Origin: UBA525 sp964589765
GTDB taxonomy: Archaea > Nanobdellota > Nanobdellia > Woesearchaeales > UBA525
Direction of reading: 5' to 3'
Assembly (NCBI GenBank): GCA_964589765.1
Contig: CAZPUM010000027.1
Location: forward strand, 1 to 15,523
DNA: 15,523 nucleotides
In this document: positions 1 to 7,791 of the stretch, piece by piece
Layout: every line of letters begins with the position of its first letter
Numbering within the stretch: position 1 is the first letter of the stretch
Notes under the pieces: generated by a model
Databases searched by the model: none
Told to the model about the DNA's origin: nothing
The model's input: the letters and a program-made list of their open reading frames with translations, nothing else
Translations under genes and position numbers: made by a program

Positions 1-2172
1 CTGAACACCCGAGTTATTATAGATTGTAACATTAGGACTCACATAATAATCAACAGAACCCAAACCAAACAAAGTACCCGCAACAAAATCCTCACCAGTA
101 AGAGTAGTATTAGAAGCATTAAACACATCAACAACCAACGACTCCGTTAAATTAGTATCAGCAGAAAGATAACGATCAGCATTATCAACAACAACAGACT
201 CAACACCACTAACATTCTTGAAAATAACACCAGCACCACCATCATGATAAGAATAAATACCATCACCACCAAGAGCAGAAAACGCGCCAACAAAATTATC
301 GGTAGCAACAGTGACAGAAATATAACCACCACCCCCACCACCAGAATAATCATCATTAGAAGGACCAGAAGAATCACCATCACCACCATCAACACTCAAA
401 CTACCAGAACCATTAATCGTGTTGGCAATAATCCAAATACTACCACCAGAACCCCCGCCAGTAGCCTCATAAGACACATACTCACCATCCTCACCACGAG
501 CAGTAATATTACCATCAATCAACAAAGTATCAGAAACATTCAGGAAGACAGCACCACCACCATCACCATAACCAGAAGAATAATCACCACCACTACTACT
601 ACCAATAGTTGTTGGTCGCGACGGACTGCCATATGCATTAGAAACACCCCTATTCAAATTATCACCACCACCGCCACCATGACCCGCATGACAACCACCA
701 GCAGAACCACGCCCAGTACTCGTAGTACCCTCACCACCACAAGGCCCATTACCATCTAAATCATAACCACTACCACCCCCACCAGGATTATTAAAACCAA
801 AATCATCAACATCAATCAAACCACCAGACAAAATCGTGATATTAACAGCAGAAACATTCAAACTGTACAAGTGCGTAACACCATTATCAACGTGACGCAA
901 GATACCACCATCTTGGATTGTGACTCGCGTGAAATTCTGATTCGAAGAGTAGCGTAAATCGCCAATTACATACAGATCTACTACGTTTGTCTTTATGAAA
1001 ACATCAGAGCCACCACTGCCGTATGCGTACATGTCGGTAGCAGTAATATCCTCCCCATACAAGCTCGCGTTCGTTATATTGATAGTATCTACAACAAGAG
1101 TGCTCGTTATGTTAGTATAAGGAGTGATTCCTATTCCCTTATTGTCAGTCCAGAATGTTGTCGTGCCAGACTTATTTATGAAAACAGTTCCCGAACCACC
1201 GTAATATCCATAATTGTATCCTGTGTTTGTTGCGGAACCACCACGAACATCATATGTGCCTGAAAAATCACCTTCATAATGTAGCGCGATACGACCCCCT
1301 CCACCTCCACCAGAATACGCGTCGCCACCAGTGCCATTACCATTGCCTCCGCGCGCTGATATTTCACCAGCTCCCGTCAAATTCTGCGCATAAATCCACA
1401 CACTACCACCAGCACCACCACCATTACTGTCATCCGCAGCAGTGGAAGATGTACCATCCATTGAAATGGTTCCTTCAAGAATTACTGTTGCAGCCTCAAT
1501 CCTTACTGCCGCACCACCAGCACCACCAGAGGCCTCGCCACGACCACCGCTACTACCAACAGATTGAGGGTACTCGAGGCTACCATAAGAGGCGCGCCCA
1601 CCTTTGTTGATATAGGCGTAGGCATTACCCCCACTTCCAGCGTGGCAAGCACCGCCCGCACCACGGTTAGTTTGTGTATTGCCATCACCAGGGCAAGGAC
1701 CGTTTCCATCCCCGTTTACCGAACCGAGCTGATAACCATAACCCTTACCATCAATCTCGCCTGTGATGTTGACTAGCGTGGCTGTGATATTGATGCCTGC
1801 GTAACTATTGTATTGACTGCCAATGTAGAGTGTGACAGGCACATGAATATCACTACACACAATACTACTATTGAGTATGTAGCCGTCAGGCACTGTCCAA
1901 ACCCCACTCGTATCAGGACAGTCAGGGTACAAATCACCAAACTCTCCTGAAAGAATTCCGAACTCTGATATGTAATTACTACTGGAAGCGTTTCCACCAA
2001 TGGTGCCAATACTTGTTGTTAGGGCATAATTTGTGCTTGTGCTGTTGAAACCGCCTCCACCAAGAACAGTCTGGTTCTGTTGGTAGTTCGTGGAGGTAAT
2101 CTGGTTTGCAACTACCAGACCCGCTATCAGTCCAACCGCAAGAATCATCACAAGGAGCAGCCGTTTATTCAC
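1..2172 (-). CDS. Large glycine-rich secreted surface protein, two ~320-residue repeats, 3' end outside window
   Basis: The minus-strand frame is open for all 724 codons from the GTG at 2172 to the window edge, so the C-terminus is missing. The start is set by an excellent ribosome site (GGAGGT, 2179-2184, six bases away) and by a GTGA overlap with the stop of the upstream regulator gene. Residues 1-21 form a signal peptide (NKR then a hydrophobic stretch ending AGLVVA). The mature part is rich in Gly, Ser, Asn, Thr. Two copies of a long repeat are visible: DGNGPC near residues 154 and 473, a CHAG motif after each, YSGGGGGG near 286 and 609, and an LVVD..N..N...GED block later in each copy, all 319-323 residues apart. 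Short, regularly spaced G-rich turns suggest a beta-helix or similar fibrous fold. It probably lies on the cell surface as an adhesin or coat component; no enzyme motif is seen. The repeat assignment is direct observation; the role is inferred. Confidence 0.85.
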   Translation of the reverse strand, partial: MNKRLLLVMILAVGLIAGLVVANQITSTNYQQNQTVLGGGGFNSTSTNYALTTSIGTIGGNASSSNYISEFGILSGEFGDLYPDCPDTSGVWTVPDGYILNSSIVCSDIHVPVTLYIGSQYNSYAGINITATLVNITGEIDGKGYGYQLGSVNGDGNGPCPGDGNTQTNRGAGGACHAGSGGNAYAYINKGGRASYGSLEYPQSVGSSGGRGEASGGAGGAAVRIEAATVILEGTISMDGTSSTAADDSNGGGAGGSVWIYAQNLTGAGEISARGGNGNGTGGDAYSGGGGGGRIALHYEGDFSGTYDVRGGSATNTGYNYGYYGGSGTVFINKSGTTTFWTDNKGIGITPYTNITSTLVVDTINITNASLYGEDITATDMYAYGSGGSDVFIKTNVVDLYVIGDLRYSSNQNFTRVTIQDGGILRHVDNGVTHLYSLNVSAVNITILSGGLIDVDDFGFNNPGGGGSGYDLDGNGPCGGEGTTSTGRGSAGGCHAGHGGGGGDNLNRGVSNAYGSPSRPTTIGSSSGGDYSSGYGDGGGAVFLNVSDTLLIDGNITARGEDGEYVSYEATGGGSGGSIWIIANTINGSGSLSVDGGDGDSSGPSNDDYSGGGGGGYISVTVATDNFVGAFSALGGDGIYSYHDGGAGVIFKNVSGVESVVVDNADRYLSADTNLTESLVVDVFNASNTTLTGEDFVAGTLFGLGSVDYYVSPNVTIYNNSGVQ

Positions 2173-2657
2173 TTGACCACCTCCCTGTATGTGTTCCCGA
2201 TGTTTTTTGAGTCGCGTCTCAACAACTTTCCAATCTGACCATAGGTCAGACCTTTTTCTTCACGAAGATACTTTACGAGGGACTGAAGGGGTGCCAGTTC
2301 TGAAGTAAATACCTCCAAAGGTACAAGAATGTCTGAAGGAATCTCTTCCTGATGCGGTTTCGCCTTTGCCTTACGCAAAGTGTTGGCAATTGTCGAGTAC
2401 TTCCTGCCAAGAGCTTCAGCTATGTCATTTAGTGTCTTTGTCTCGGAAAGGTATAGAACTAATGATTCGATTACACCGAGACCTTTTGAGAACGCTCTGA
2501 GCGGTACATACTCGCCAGGGTTGAGAATTCTTAGCAACTCTTCATCAGAGGCATCGAAACGTTTCTTCAGCCACTCTAACTCTTCTTTTATTCTGCTAGC
2601 TCGCTCGAAGGCCGCCTTATTACTATTAATTACCCCGCTTCTGGCCAATATTACCAC
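2169..2657 (-). CDS. Regulator with a duplicated sigma-region-4-like HTH domain
   Basis: This 162-residue cytosolic protein has a helical, charged N-terminus (about 13-45, coiled-coil-like) followed by two copies of one HTH domain. Copy 1 (about 49-97) reads VPLRAF...L..IESLVLYL then LNDIAEALGRKYSTIANT; copy 2 (about 109-159) reads VPLEVF...L.PLQSLVKYL then LTYGQIGKLLRRDSKNIGNT. The pattern (I/V-P-L-x-x-F, L-x-P-L-x-S-L-V-K-Y-L, then a helix-turn-helix) is one I know from small DNA-binding proteins of DPANN-type archaea, distantly like sigma region 4. The gene is translationally coupled to the glycine-rich surface gene and divergent from a second HTH gene, so it likely controls one or both. 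The GTG start is uncertain: the only SD-like site, AAAGGAG (2678-2684), lies about 20 bases upstream, and a TATA-like box at 2693-2706 would give a very short leader. Confidence 0.85.
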   Translation of the reverse strand: MVILARSGVINSNKAAFERASRIKEELEWLKKRFDASDEELLRILNPGEYVPLRAFSKGLGVIESLVLYLSETKTLNDIAEALGRKYSTIANTLRKAKAKPHQEEIPSDILVPLEVFTSELAPLQSLVKYLREEKGLTYGQIGKLLRRDSKNIGNTYREVVK

Positions 2658-2692
2658 TAAACTAGCTTTAACTACTACTCCTTTAGAAAATA

Positions 2693-2706
2693 GTTTATAA
2701 AATAAA
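2693..2706 (-). promoter_or_regulatory. Candidate TATA box for the duplicated-HTH regulator/glycine-rich protein unit
   Basis: On the minus strand the region reads TTTATTTTATAAAC. A start about 26 bases downstream falls near 2671, leaving some 14 bases of leader before the GTG at 2657. A second TATA-like match, GTGTTATAAA at 2721-2730, would put the start near 2698 and keep the AAAGGAG in the transcript. I cannot decide between them. Confidence 0.45.
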
Positions 2707-2737
2707 TGGTTTCGAAAGATTTATAACACTAAAATAA

Positions 2738-2749
2738 CTCATATGAGTA
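2738..2749. promoter_or_regulatory. 12-bp perfect palindrome in the divergent intergenic region, possible operator
   Basis: ACTCATATGAGT is its own reverse complement and lies roughly midway between the two divergent regulator genes, upstream of the TATA candidates on both sides. A dimeric HTH regulator encoded on either side could bind it. It is one short palindrome in AT-rich DNA, so chance is possible. Confidence 0.4.
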
Positions 2750-2777
2750 TTTTTAAATATATTATTACGACAGAAGC

Positions 2778-2785
2778 TTTAAATA
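2778..2785 (+). promoter_or_regulatory. TATA box for the Tfx-like regulator/fibre operon
   Basis: TTTAAATA centred near 2781 predicts a transcript start near 2807. That leaves a leader of about 18 bases holding GAGGT (2814-2818), seven bases before the GTG start at 2826, so promoter, leader and ribosome site agree. Confidence 0.55.
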
Positions 2786-2825
2786 TGATTTAAATTACAA
2801 ATATAACTACTTTGAGGTATATACA

Positions 2826-3077
2826 GTGCTGACGGACAAAGAGTTGCAAGTACTTCTACTAAGAAACAGAGGACTCCGTCAGATAGAGATTGCAGAAAAA
2901 CTGGGCATAACACAAGGAGCCGTCAGCAGGTTCGAAGCAAACGCCCGAAAGAAAGTTCGCGACGCACTGACAAGCCTCGATGTTCTTGAAAAACTTGGAA
3001 TCAAACTTGACGAACAACCGATAGGTTCTGACACCAAGGCAAGGTCAATCAAAGAAAGACTCGGAGGTGGACGATGA
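2826..3077 (+). CDS. Tfx-like small HTH transcription regulator
   Basis: This 83-residue protein begins LTDKELQVLLLRNRGL and contains a clear HTH at about 17-40 (RQIEIAEKLGITQGAVSRFE), the layout of the N-terminal DNA-binding part of archaeal Tfx-type proteins and of sigma-region-4/LuxR-like HTHs. Residues 41-83 are charged and helical, with a KLGIKLDEQ segment that may dimerise or bind a partner. The GTG start is supported by GAGGT at 2814-2818. It is first in an operon and overlaps the next gene, a membrane protein, by ATGA, so the two are made together. This suggests that it regulates surface-protein genes and may be governed by the membrane protein. The HTH call is firm; family name and target are inferred. 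Confidence 0.85.
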   Translation: MLTDKELQVLLLRNRGLRQIEIAEKLGITQGAVSRFEANARKKVRDALTSLDVLEKLGIKLDEQPIGSDTKARSIKERLGGGR

Positions 3078-4618
3078 AAGACACCCCTGAGTTAGTGTTC
3101 AAGGCCTACAAGGAAGGCACAATCTCAAGGAAAGAAGCAAATACATATCTGAAGGCAATCCACAACACAAGTCTAAAGGATTTGGAGCCATCAAGGAACT
3201 GGCCAGTCATAGGGATGTTACTGTTCGTTCTGGCATTCTTCGCGGTCAGCTTAGTATATCAGTCGGGAGATTTGACACCAACAGGACTATTCATACACGA
3301 CACACAAGTACAATCAGGAGAAACTCTTGAATTAGAAGTCAACACAACAATCCAGGCCTTAACTGCAAGCGGAACTCTAACAGGAGAAGGACAAGCAAAG
3401 ATAAATTTCATAACAGAAAATTCGGTTTTGCTGGTAGCAGACATAAGAAGCGATGATGGCAGTCCTAGAACTGATAAAGCATCATACCTCCCAGGCGAGT
3501 TGGTTCAGATACAAAATGTTCCAGAGAACGCCAGTTACTATCTCGATGATGGATATGAAACTCTTCCCACAGTAGTTCCATTTGAAGCACCAAACCAGTC
3601 AATGGAACTGTTAATTGTTTGGGATGCTGGAACAACAAGACTTCCAATAGTTATTGGAGAAGAACCAAGAATCACAACATTCGAGAACCTTTGTGAAGAG
3701 ACCTGTGTTCTTCCAAACATAACAGGAACAGCAAAGATTGTAGTGACAGGAGATGCGTTCCTGAACATCACGTTGTTAGGCACAGGTAACACCACTGTCA
3801 ATGAACCCCCTGTCTTAGTAATTCCATTCGGAAACGTGACTATAAACGACACAAAAGAGATTGATTTGAGTTTATACTTCGAAGACCCCGAAGGCAGTCA
3901 GTTAATGTTCTCAGTCGGAGAAAGTCCGTATGTTATAGCCTCGGTTGATGGAGATATCCTAACAATAATGCCAGTAACAAGCGGAATTGATTTCCTACCA
4001 GTTTATGCTTCAGACTTAGAAGAATTAGTCCAAGAGGACATGCTAATTGAAGTAATAGTTTCAGAAATTTCTGAAAACGAAACAACTACAGAAAATTCGG
4101 CCCATGAAGAAAATACCGAAACAGACGAAACGGTCCCTGTTGTCACCACCAATGAAACCAACACAACAAACATTTCAGTAGTACTTGACTGTAGCAGTCC
4201 CGACCCAAACAAACGACCTGTTGATTGCCTCCACGAACAAGCGGATAAGTACTTCGAACAAGATGTGTTCATAGAGAACATAGCCAGAGAGAAGGTTGCA
4301 AGACTCAGCCCCGTAGGAAACTTCATGATAACAGGAGGTGTAGAAGAACGCTCTGATGGAAGACCAACAAATGGAGATTTCGCCCTGGGATACAGAGATG
4401 AAAACTTCAACCAGGTATTCACACTATGGATTGATTCCGCAACAGGAGACCTGCATCTCAAAGGAAGGCTTTACGAGGAACAGACACGACTCGAACCCCT
4501 CGCAGGAAGTTACTCAATCACAAATCTGCGTGGCCTCATACTAGCATACGCAGACAGAAACACAGGAGACCTCTATATCAGAGGAAATCTCATACCCTAC
4601 AGGAGGGATATTGAATGA
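3074..4618 (+). CDS. Single-pass membrane protein with short cytosolic N-terminus and large extracellular domain
   Basis: 514 residues. Residues 1-43 are hydrophilic and cytosolic by charge (KDTPELVFKAYKEG...SRKEA), followed by one membrane helix at about 44-62 and a long outer part, so topology is N-in. The outer part has beta-rich segments, a Cys pair (C207, C211), a degenerate cadherin/dystroglycan-like domain at about 246-315 (NVTINDTKEIDLSLYFEDPEG then DGDILTI), a Glu/Thr/Asn linker at 330-368 rich in sequons, a second Cys pair (C373, C385), and a C-terminal region with two copies of a turn motif (ATGDLHLKG near 456, NTGDLYIRG near 496). It overlaps the Tfx-like gene by ATGA and the next fibre gene by ATGA. 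No catalytic motif is recognised. It may be a surface receptor or fibre base; an anti-sigma-like sensor role is inferred from architecture and neighbours. Confidence 0.88.
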   Translation: MKDTPELVFKAYKEGTISRKEANTYLKAIHNTSLKDLEPSRNWPVIGMLLFVLAFFAVSLVYQSGDLTPTGLFIHDTQVQSGETLELEVNTTIQALTASGTLTGEGQAKINFITENSVLLVADIRSDDGSPRTDKASYLPGELVQIQNVPENASYYLDDGYETLPTVVPFEAPNQSMELLIVWDAGTTRLPIVIGEEPRITTFENLCEETCVLPNITGTAKIVVTGDAFLNITLLGTGNTTVNEPPVLVIPFGNVTINDTKEIDLSLYFEDPEGSQLMFSVGESPYVIASVDGDILTIMPVTSGIDFLPVYASDLEELVQEDMLIEVIVSEISENETTTENSAHEENTETDETVPVVTTNETNTTNISVVLDCSSPDPNKRPVDCLHEQADKYFEQDVFIENIAREKVARLSPVGNFMITGGVEERSDGRPTNGDFALGYRDENFNQVFTLWIDSATGDLHLKGRLYEEQTRLEPLAGSYSITNLRGLILAYADRNTGDLYIRGNLIPYRRDIE

Positions 4619-5442
4619 TGCGATATCAGCGTGAAACAGTGAAAACTATCGCGATGCTGATATTCTTCCTGGCATTAATATCGCCAGTAATAGCAGACAA
4701 CGACCCTGGCCACGACTCACTTTATGTTTTGTTAACAGGTGACTCCGCAGTAAGAGGAAGCATCAACATTTCAGATGATGTTAATGTCTCAGACTTAAGA
4801 TTCGCAAGAATACTATATGGTGCTCAGATGGACATACGAGCTAACGGCTCCATCTACACCCCGTCAAGCAGACCCGCCCTACAGGCGGATAGTTCAGATA
4901 TTTATCTTGACGCAAACGGAAACCTGTACATAAACACCCTGGCAGGCTCAACAGGAATAGTACAGGTGGGACCCAGAACAGGTTCTGGAATAACCCTGAA
5001 TGTTTCAGGAGACATTTACTCCAAAGATGTTTTGGTTTGTCTTTCCAACGGAACCAATTGTGTCTCTGGAACCAATTCAGGAAATGTTACGTCCATCATT
5101 GAAGGAAATGGCATTTCAGTAGACCAAGCAACAGGGGATGTGACTGTAAGCATCAACGCGAACACTTGTGGAGCCAACCAGTACAGTTACTGGGACGGCA
5201 ATTCATGGGAATGCGGAACAGACGACACAGGACCCGCATCAGGATGGAGTGTAAGTGCAGGCATTGTTTACAACAATACAGCAGATGTGAAGGTAGGCAT
5301 AGGCACTAACTCTCCAGCTGAAAAGTTTTCTGTCGCAGACGGAAACATATCAATCAACAGCACATACTCAATGTGTTTCAATGATGGTTGTACTTCAAGG
5401 ATATATTTCAACGGAACATCATTGGTAATAGAGGGAACATAA
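4615..5442 (+). CDS. Secreted fibre-like protein with one VGIGT-SP repeat
   Basis: 275 residues with a signal peptide (about 8-27, ending PVIA before DNDPGHDSLY). The ATG at 4615 overlaps the preceding stop as ATGA, with GGAGG at 4602-4606; a second ATG at 4618 is also possible. After the DPGHDSLY start come NISDDVNVSD and repeated turn motifs (LDANGNLYIN), then a segment like phage tail-fibre proteins (SVDQATGDVTVSIN at 168-181) and one VGIGTNSPAEKFSV unit at 227-240. Six Cys (142, 149, 185, 200, 254, 259) may form disulfides. It shares its repeat type with the following gene, so the two are probably parts of one surface structure. It resembles bacterial and phage fibre shafts that trimerise; that it does so here is inferred. 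No membrane anchor is seen after the signal peptide. Confidence 0.87.
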   Translation: MMRYQRETVKTIAMLIFFLALISPVIADNDPGHDSLYVLLTGDSAVRGSINISDDVNVSDLRFARILYGAQMDIRANGSIYTPSSRPALQADSSDIYLDANGNLYINTLAGSTGIVQVGPRTGSGITLNVSGDIYSKDVLVCLSNGTNCVSGTNSGNVTSIIEGNGISVDQATGDVTVSINANTCGANQYSYWDGNSWECGTDDTGPASGWSVSAGIVYNNTADVKVGIGTNSPAEKFSVADGNISINSTYSMCFNDGCTSRIYFNGTSLVIEGT

Positions 5443-5443
5443 G

Positions 5444-7093
5444 GTGAATAAAATGACAAACTACAAACTATTGATTTCAACAACAGCCATTCTGATGCTG
5501 TTTGTAGTTTTGAGCTTCAACGTAGCGGCAGCTCCCCCCTCAACTCTGGCGGTCCAAGGAAGATTAACCGATGATACCGGGACAGCCATAACCGCCTCTA
5601 CCTCCGTGAACTTCACATTATACACAGCATACACAGGAGGACAACCGATATATGAGCAGGTTTTGGACGTAAATCCAGACAGTAACGGGTTTTACACATC
5701 AATACTGACAGGACTGTCAGAAGAGTACTTCACAAACCAACTTTACCTAGGGGTTACGGTTGATACTGACGACCAGATGACACCCAGACTCAATTTAACT
5801 ACAAGTCCATATGCGTTTGTTGCTCACAATGTGAGCTGTACCAATTGTATCAACGCAGACCAGATTTCAGATATCTATGTTTTGACTGCTGGCGATACCA
5901 TGAGTGGAGCACTGACAGTCTCGTCTGTTGCAAACCCAGGTATTCAAATCGGTGATGGCAGTACAGGATATTTACAGATTGGCGATAGTTTAATCTCTGA
6001 TGCGACTGGAGATTTACAGCTCAACAGCGGAACCGGAGAAATCTACATTGATGATGAATTAGGCATAGGAACAGCTTCACCGAAAGCAAAACTAAACGTC
6101 ATAGGAAACATTAACGCCACAGGCAACATAACATCCGGAACAGGCACTGTTTTCATCGACGGAACAAACAGCAAAGTAGGAATAGGAACATCAAGCCCAT
6201 CACAAAATTTGGAGGTGGAAGGCACAAGTAACACATACATCGCTCTTGACTCCTCAGATACAGCCGATTCCGGTGTTCTTCTACAGGAAAATGGAAATAA
6301 CAGATGGTACTTGAAAAACGAAGGAGCTACCGACTACTTCGCCATTCTCAACAGTTCAGCAACAGAGGTTTTGAGAATTATGCCTTCTGGAAAGATAGGG
6401 TTTGGGGCTAACCCCGGGTACCCATTAGAAATTTTTGAGGAAGACTCAACAGTAGGAAACACAGATGTCCTTGCGCTGGTTCACGCAGTATCTGGAGGAG
6501 GCGCATCAGATGGTATTTCAACAGGACTCGTCTTTGAAACGGAAATAAGCAATGGTATTTACGTAAATATGGCCGCAATTAGAGGTATTGGAGTATCTGC
6601 AGATGTTAGTCCTGGATTTGAAGATGGTAACCTTGCGTTCTACACCACTTTGGACGGTAGTTCTGTGGAAAGGGTCAGAATAGACGAAAATGGAAATGTT
6701 GGTATCAATACAGATTCACCTGCAGAAAAACTGGATGTAGCAGGAGGAATCAGGTCCACACAGACCAACAACCCCTCTTCGGGAACAGGCTTGGAGATCG
6801 GGTACAATACCGGATCAGATTTCGGGCGCATACTCGCATATAACAGAACAGGCAGTGCGTACAAGAACATCGGCATAGGAATCAACAGCGGACGACAACT
6901 CTATCTGAAAAATGACGGTAACGTTGGAATAGGAACAAACTCTCCTGAAAGCGAACTACATGTTATTGGAGAAGTGAATGTCTCTGGTGTAAGTGGAGAC
7001 GGTACGGGAAAGGTAATCTGTATCAAGAGTGACGGAAACTTTGGAACGTGTAGTGACCAACCAGGTGGAAGTGGCACGTGCACATGTTCATAA
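5444..7093 (+). CDS. Secreted tail-fibre-like protein with five VGIGT-SP-type repeats
   Basis: 549 residues. The signal peptide spans about 8-30 (ending NVAAA before PPSTLAVQGRL). The start may be GTG 5444 (GAGGG at 5431-5435) or ATG 5453 (AAGGTG at 5441-5446). Residues 35-128 form a beta domain seen at the front of many bacterial fibre proteins (QGRLTDDTGTAI ... TSPYAFVA). AGDTMSGALTV at 149-159 is a classic phage tail-fibre motif. Repeats of the form V-G-I-G-T-x-S-P-x-x-x-L-x-V follow at 206-219, 245-258, a degenerate one at 318-330, then 419-432 and 494-507. The end is Cys-rich (526, 536, 546, 548) and Gly-rich, with no S74-type intramolecular chaperone domain, which such fibres often carry. 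It probably forms a surface fibre or adhesin with the preceding protein. Last gene of the plus-strand unit. Confidence 0.88.
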   Translation: MNKMTNYKLLISTTAILMLFVVLSFNVAAAPPSTLAVQGRLTDDTGTAITASTSVNFTLYTAYTGGQPIYEQVLDVNPDSNGFYTSILTGLSEEYFTNQLYLGVTVDTDDQMTPRLNLTTSPYAFVAHNVSCTNCINADQISDIYVLTAGDTMSGALTVSSVANPGIQIGDGSTGYLQIGDSLISDATGDLQLNSGTGEIYIDDELGIGTASPKAKLNVIGNINATGNITSGTGTVFIDGTNSKVGIGTSSPSQNLEVEGTSNTYIALDSSDTADSGVLLQENGNNRWYLKNEGATDYFAILNSSATEVLRIMPSGKIGFGANPGYPLEIFEEDSTVGNTDVLALVHAVSGGGASDGISTGLVFETEISNGIYVNMAAIRGIGVSADVSPGFEDGNLAFYTTLDGSSVERVRIDENGNVGINTDSPAEKLDVAGGIRSTQTNNPSSGTGLEIGYNTGSDFGRILAYNRTGSAYKNIGIGINSGRQLYLKNDGNVGIGTNSPESELHVIGEVNVSGVSGDGTGKVICIKSDGNFGTCSDQPGGSGTCTCS

Positions 7094-7163
7094 TCCTGTA
7101 GAATTAAACATAATAATTGGAGTTCGGACAAGTTTCACAATCATTTCACAGTAACAAGTGATT

Positions 7164-7177
7164 AAAAAGTAGAAAAA
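7164..7177 (-). terminator. T-tract terminator of the ribosomal/RNAP operon
   Basis: On the minus strand, TTTTT begins directly after the rpoN stop codon and is followed by CTAC and a second TTTTT. Archaeal termination needs only such U-rich stretches. The plus-strand fibre unit ends convergently at 7093, and I see no comparable T-run for it in 7094-7160. Confidence 0.6.
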
Positions 7178-7375
7178 TCAGAATCTCTTGAACTGCGCAG
7201 CAATATCAATAAGGTCAACATGACCGAGCAACAGCGCACGGCAACAGTACCTTTCCAATCCCATATCATCCATTACTTTCTTCGGGTCTTCACCAGCACC
7301 AACTCTCTCTGTGTACTCTTTCCACAGGTGTGCTACCGGTTTGCCACAACTGAAACATCTGATTGGAATTATCAT
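7178..7375 (-). CDS. rpoN: DNA-directed RNA polymerase subunit N (Rpb10 homologue)
   Basis: 65 residues, the usual size for archaeal RpoN. It is a small zinc-binding assembly subunit that joins the D-L platform of RNA polymerase. The zinc site is visible: C7 and C10 in RCFSCGKP near the N-terminus and adjacent C44, C45 in ERYCCRALLLGHVDLID. The gene follows rps9 by eight bases, with GAGGTGA as ribosome site (the last bases of the rps9 stop contribute to it), and is the last gene before the T-tract. S9-RpoN adjacency is the standard archaeal order. The C-terminus (IAAQFKRF) is short but normal. Identification is firm. Confidence 0.97.
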   Translation of the reverse strand: MIIPIRCFSCGKPVAHLWKEYTERVGAGEDPKKVMDDMGLERYCCRALLLGHVDLIDIAAQFKRF

Positions 7376-7383
7376 AGTTCACC

Positions 7384-7791
7384 TCAACGATATGATTTCT
7401 GTCTTTTCGCACGCGCCTTTCCGTGTGCGTTTGGCTTGCTAGCCTCTTTTCTTCTAACATCGGCGACAAGCAACATACGGTCGTAGTCAAGGAAAACATC
7501 CTTCAGCTTTTTGTCGACCTGCGAAAGGACACGTCCAATGGCCAATCTGATTGCGTCAGCCTGACCTGTCAGTCCCCCTCCCATTGCGTTTACCTTGTAA
7601 TCGTACTTCTTGGCAGTTGCACCGCCCAGAATGACAGGCTCCATAATGCGTGCCTGGTTTAACTCATTACCCCAACCATCAAGGCTGTGGCCATTAACTG
7701 TGACTTTACCGGAACCGTCAGTTAGAGTGACACGAGCAATCGCCCTCTTGCGCTTTCCAGATGCGTGGATTGGTTTTTTACTGGCTACCAT
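7384..7791 (-). CDS. rps9: 30S ribosomal protein S9 (uS9)
   Basis: 135 residues, normal for archaeal S9. Family signatures are ASGKRKRAIARVTL near the N-terminus, GGGLTGQADAIRLAIGR in the centre, and the basic C-terminal tail ending KSYR; that final Arg reaches into the decoding centre and contacts tRNA in the P site. The ATG at 7791 follows GGAGGA and lies inside the end of the L13 gene (14-base overlap), so translation of the two is probably coupled. Confidence 0.97.
   Translation of the reverse strand: MVASKKPIHASGKRKRAIARVTLTDGSGKVTVNGHSLDGWGNELNQARIMEPVILGGATAKKYDYKVNAMGGGLTGQADAIRLAIGRVLSQVDKKLKDVFLDYDRMLLVADVRRKEASKPNAHGKARAKRQKSYR

Noticed and set aside
244..759. A 171-codon plus-strand frame rich in Thr, Arg and Ile
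   Set aside because: It is the complement of the glycine-rich minus-strand gene; its composition is the mirror of GGT/GGC codons, and it has no ribosome site or domain.
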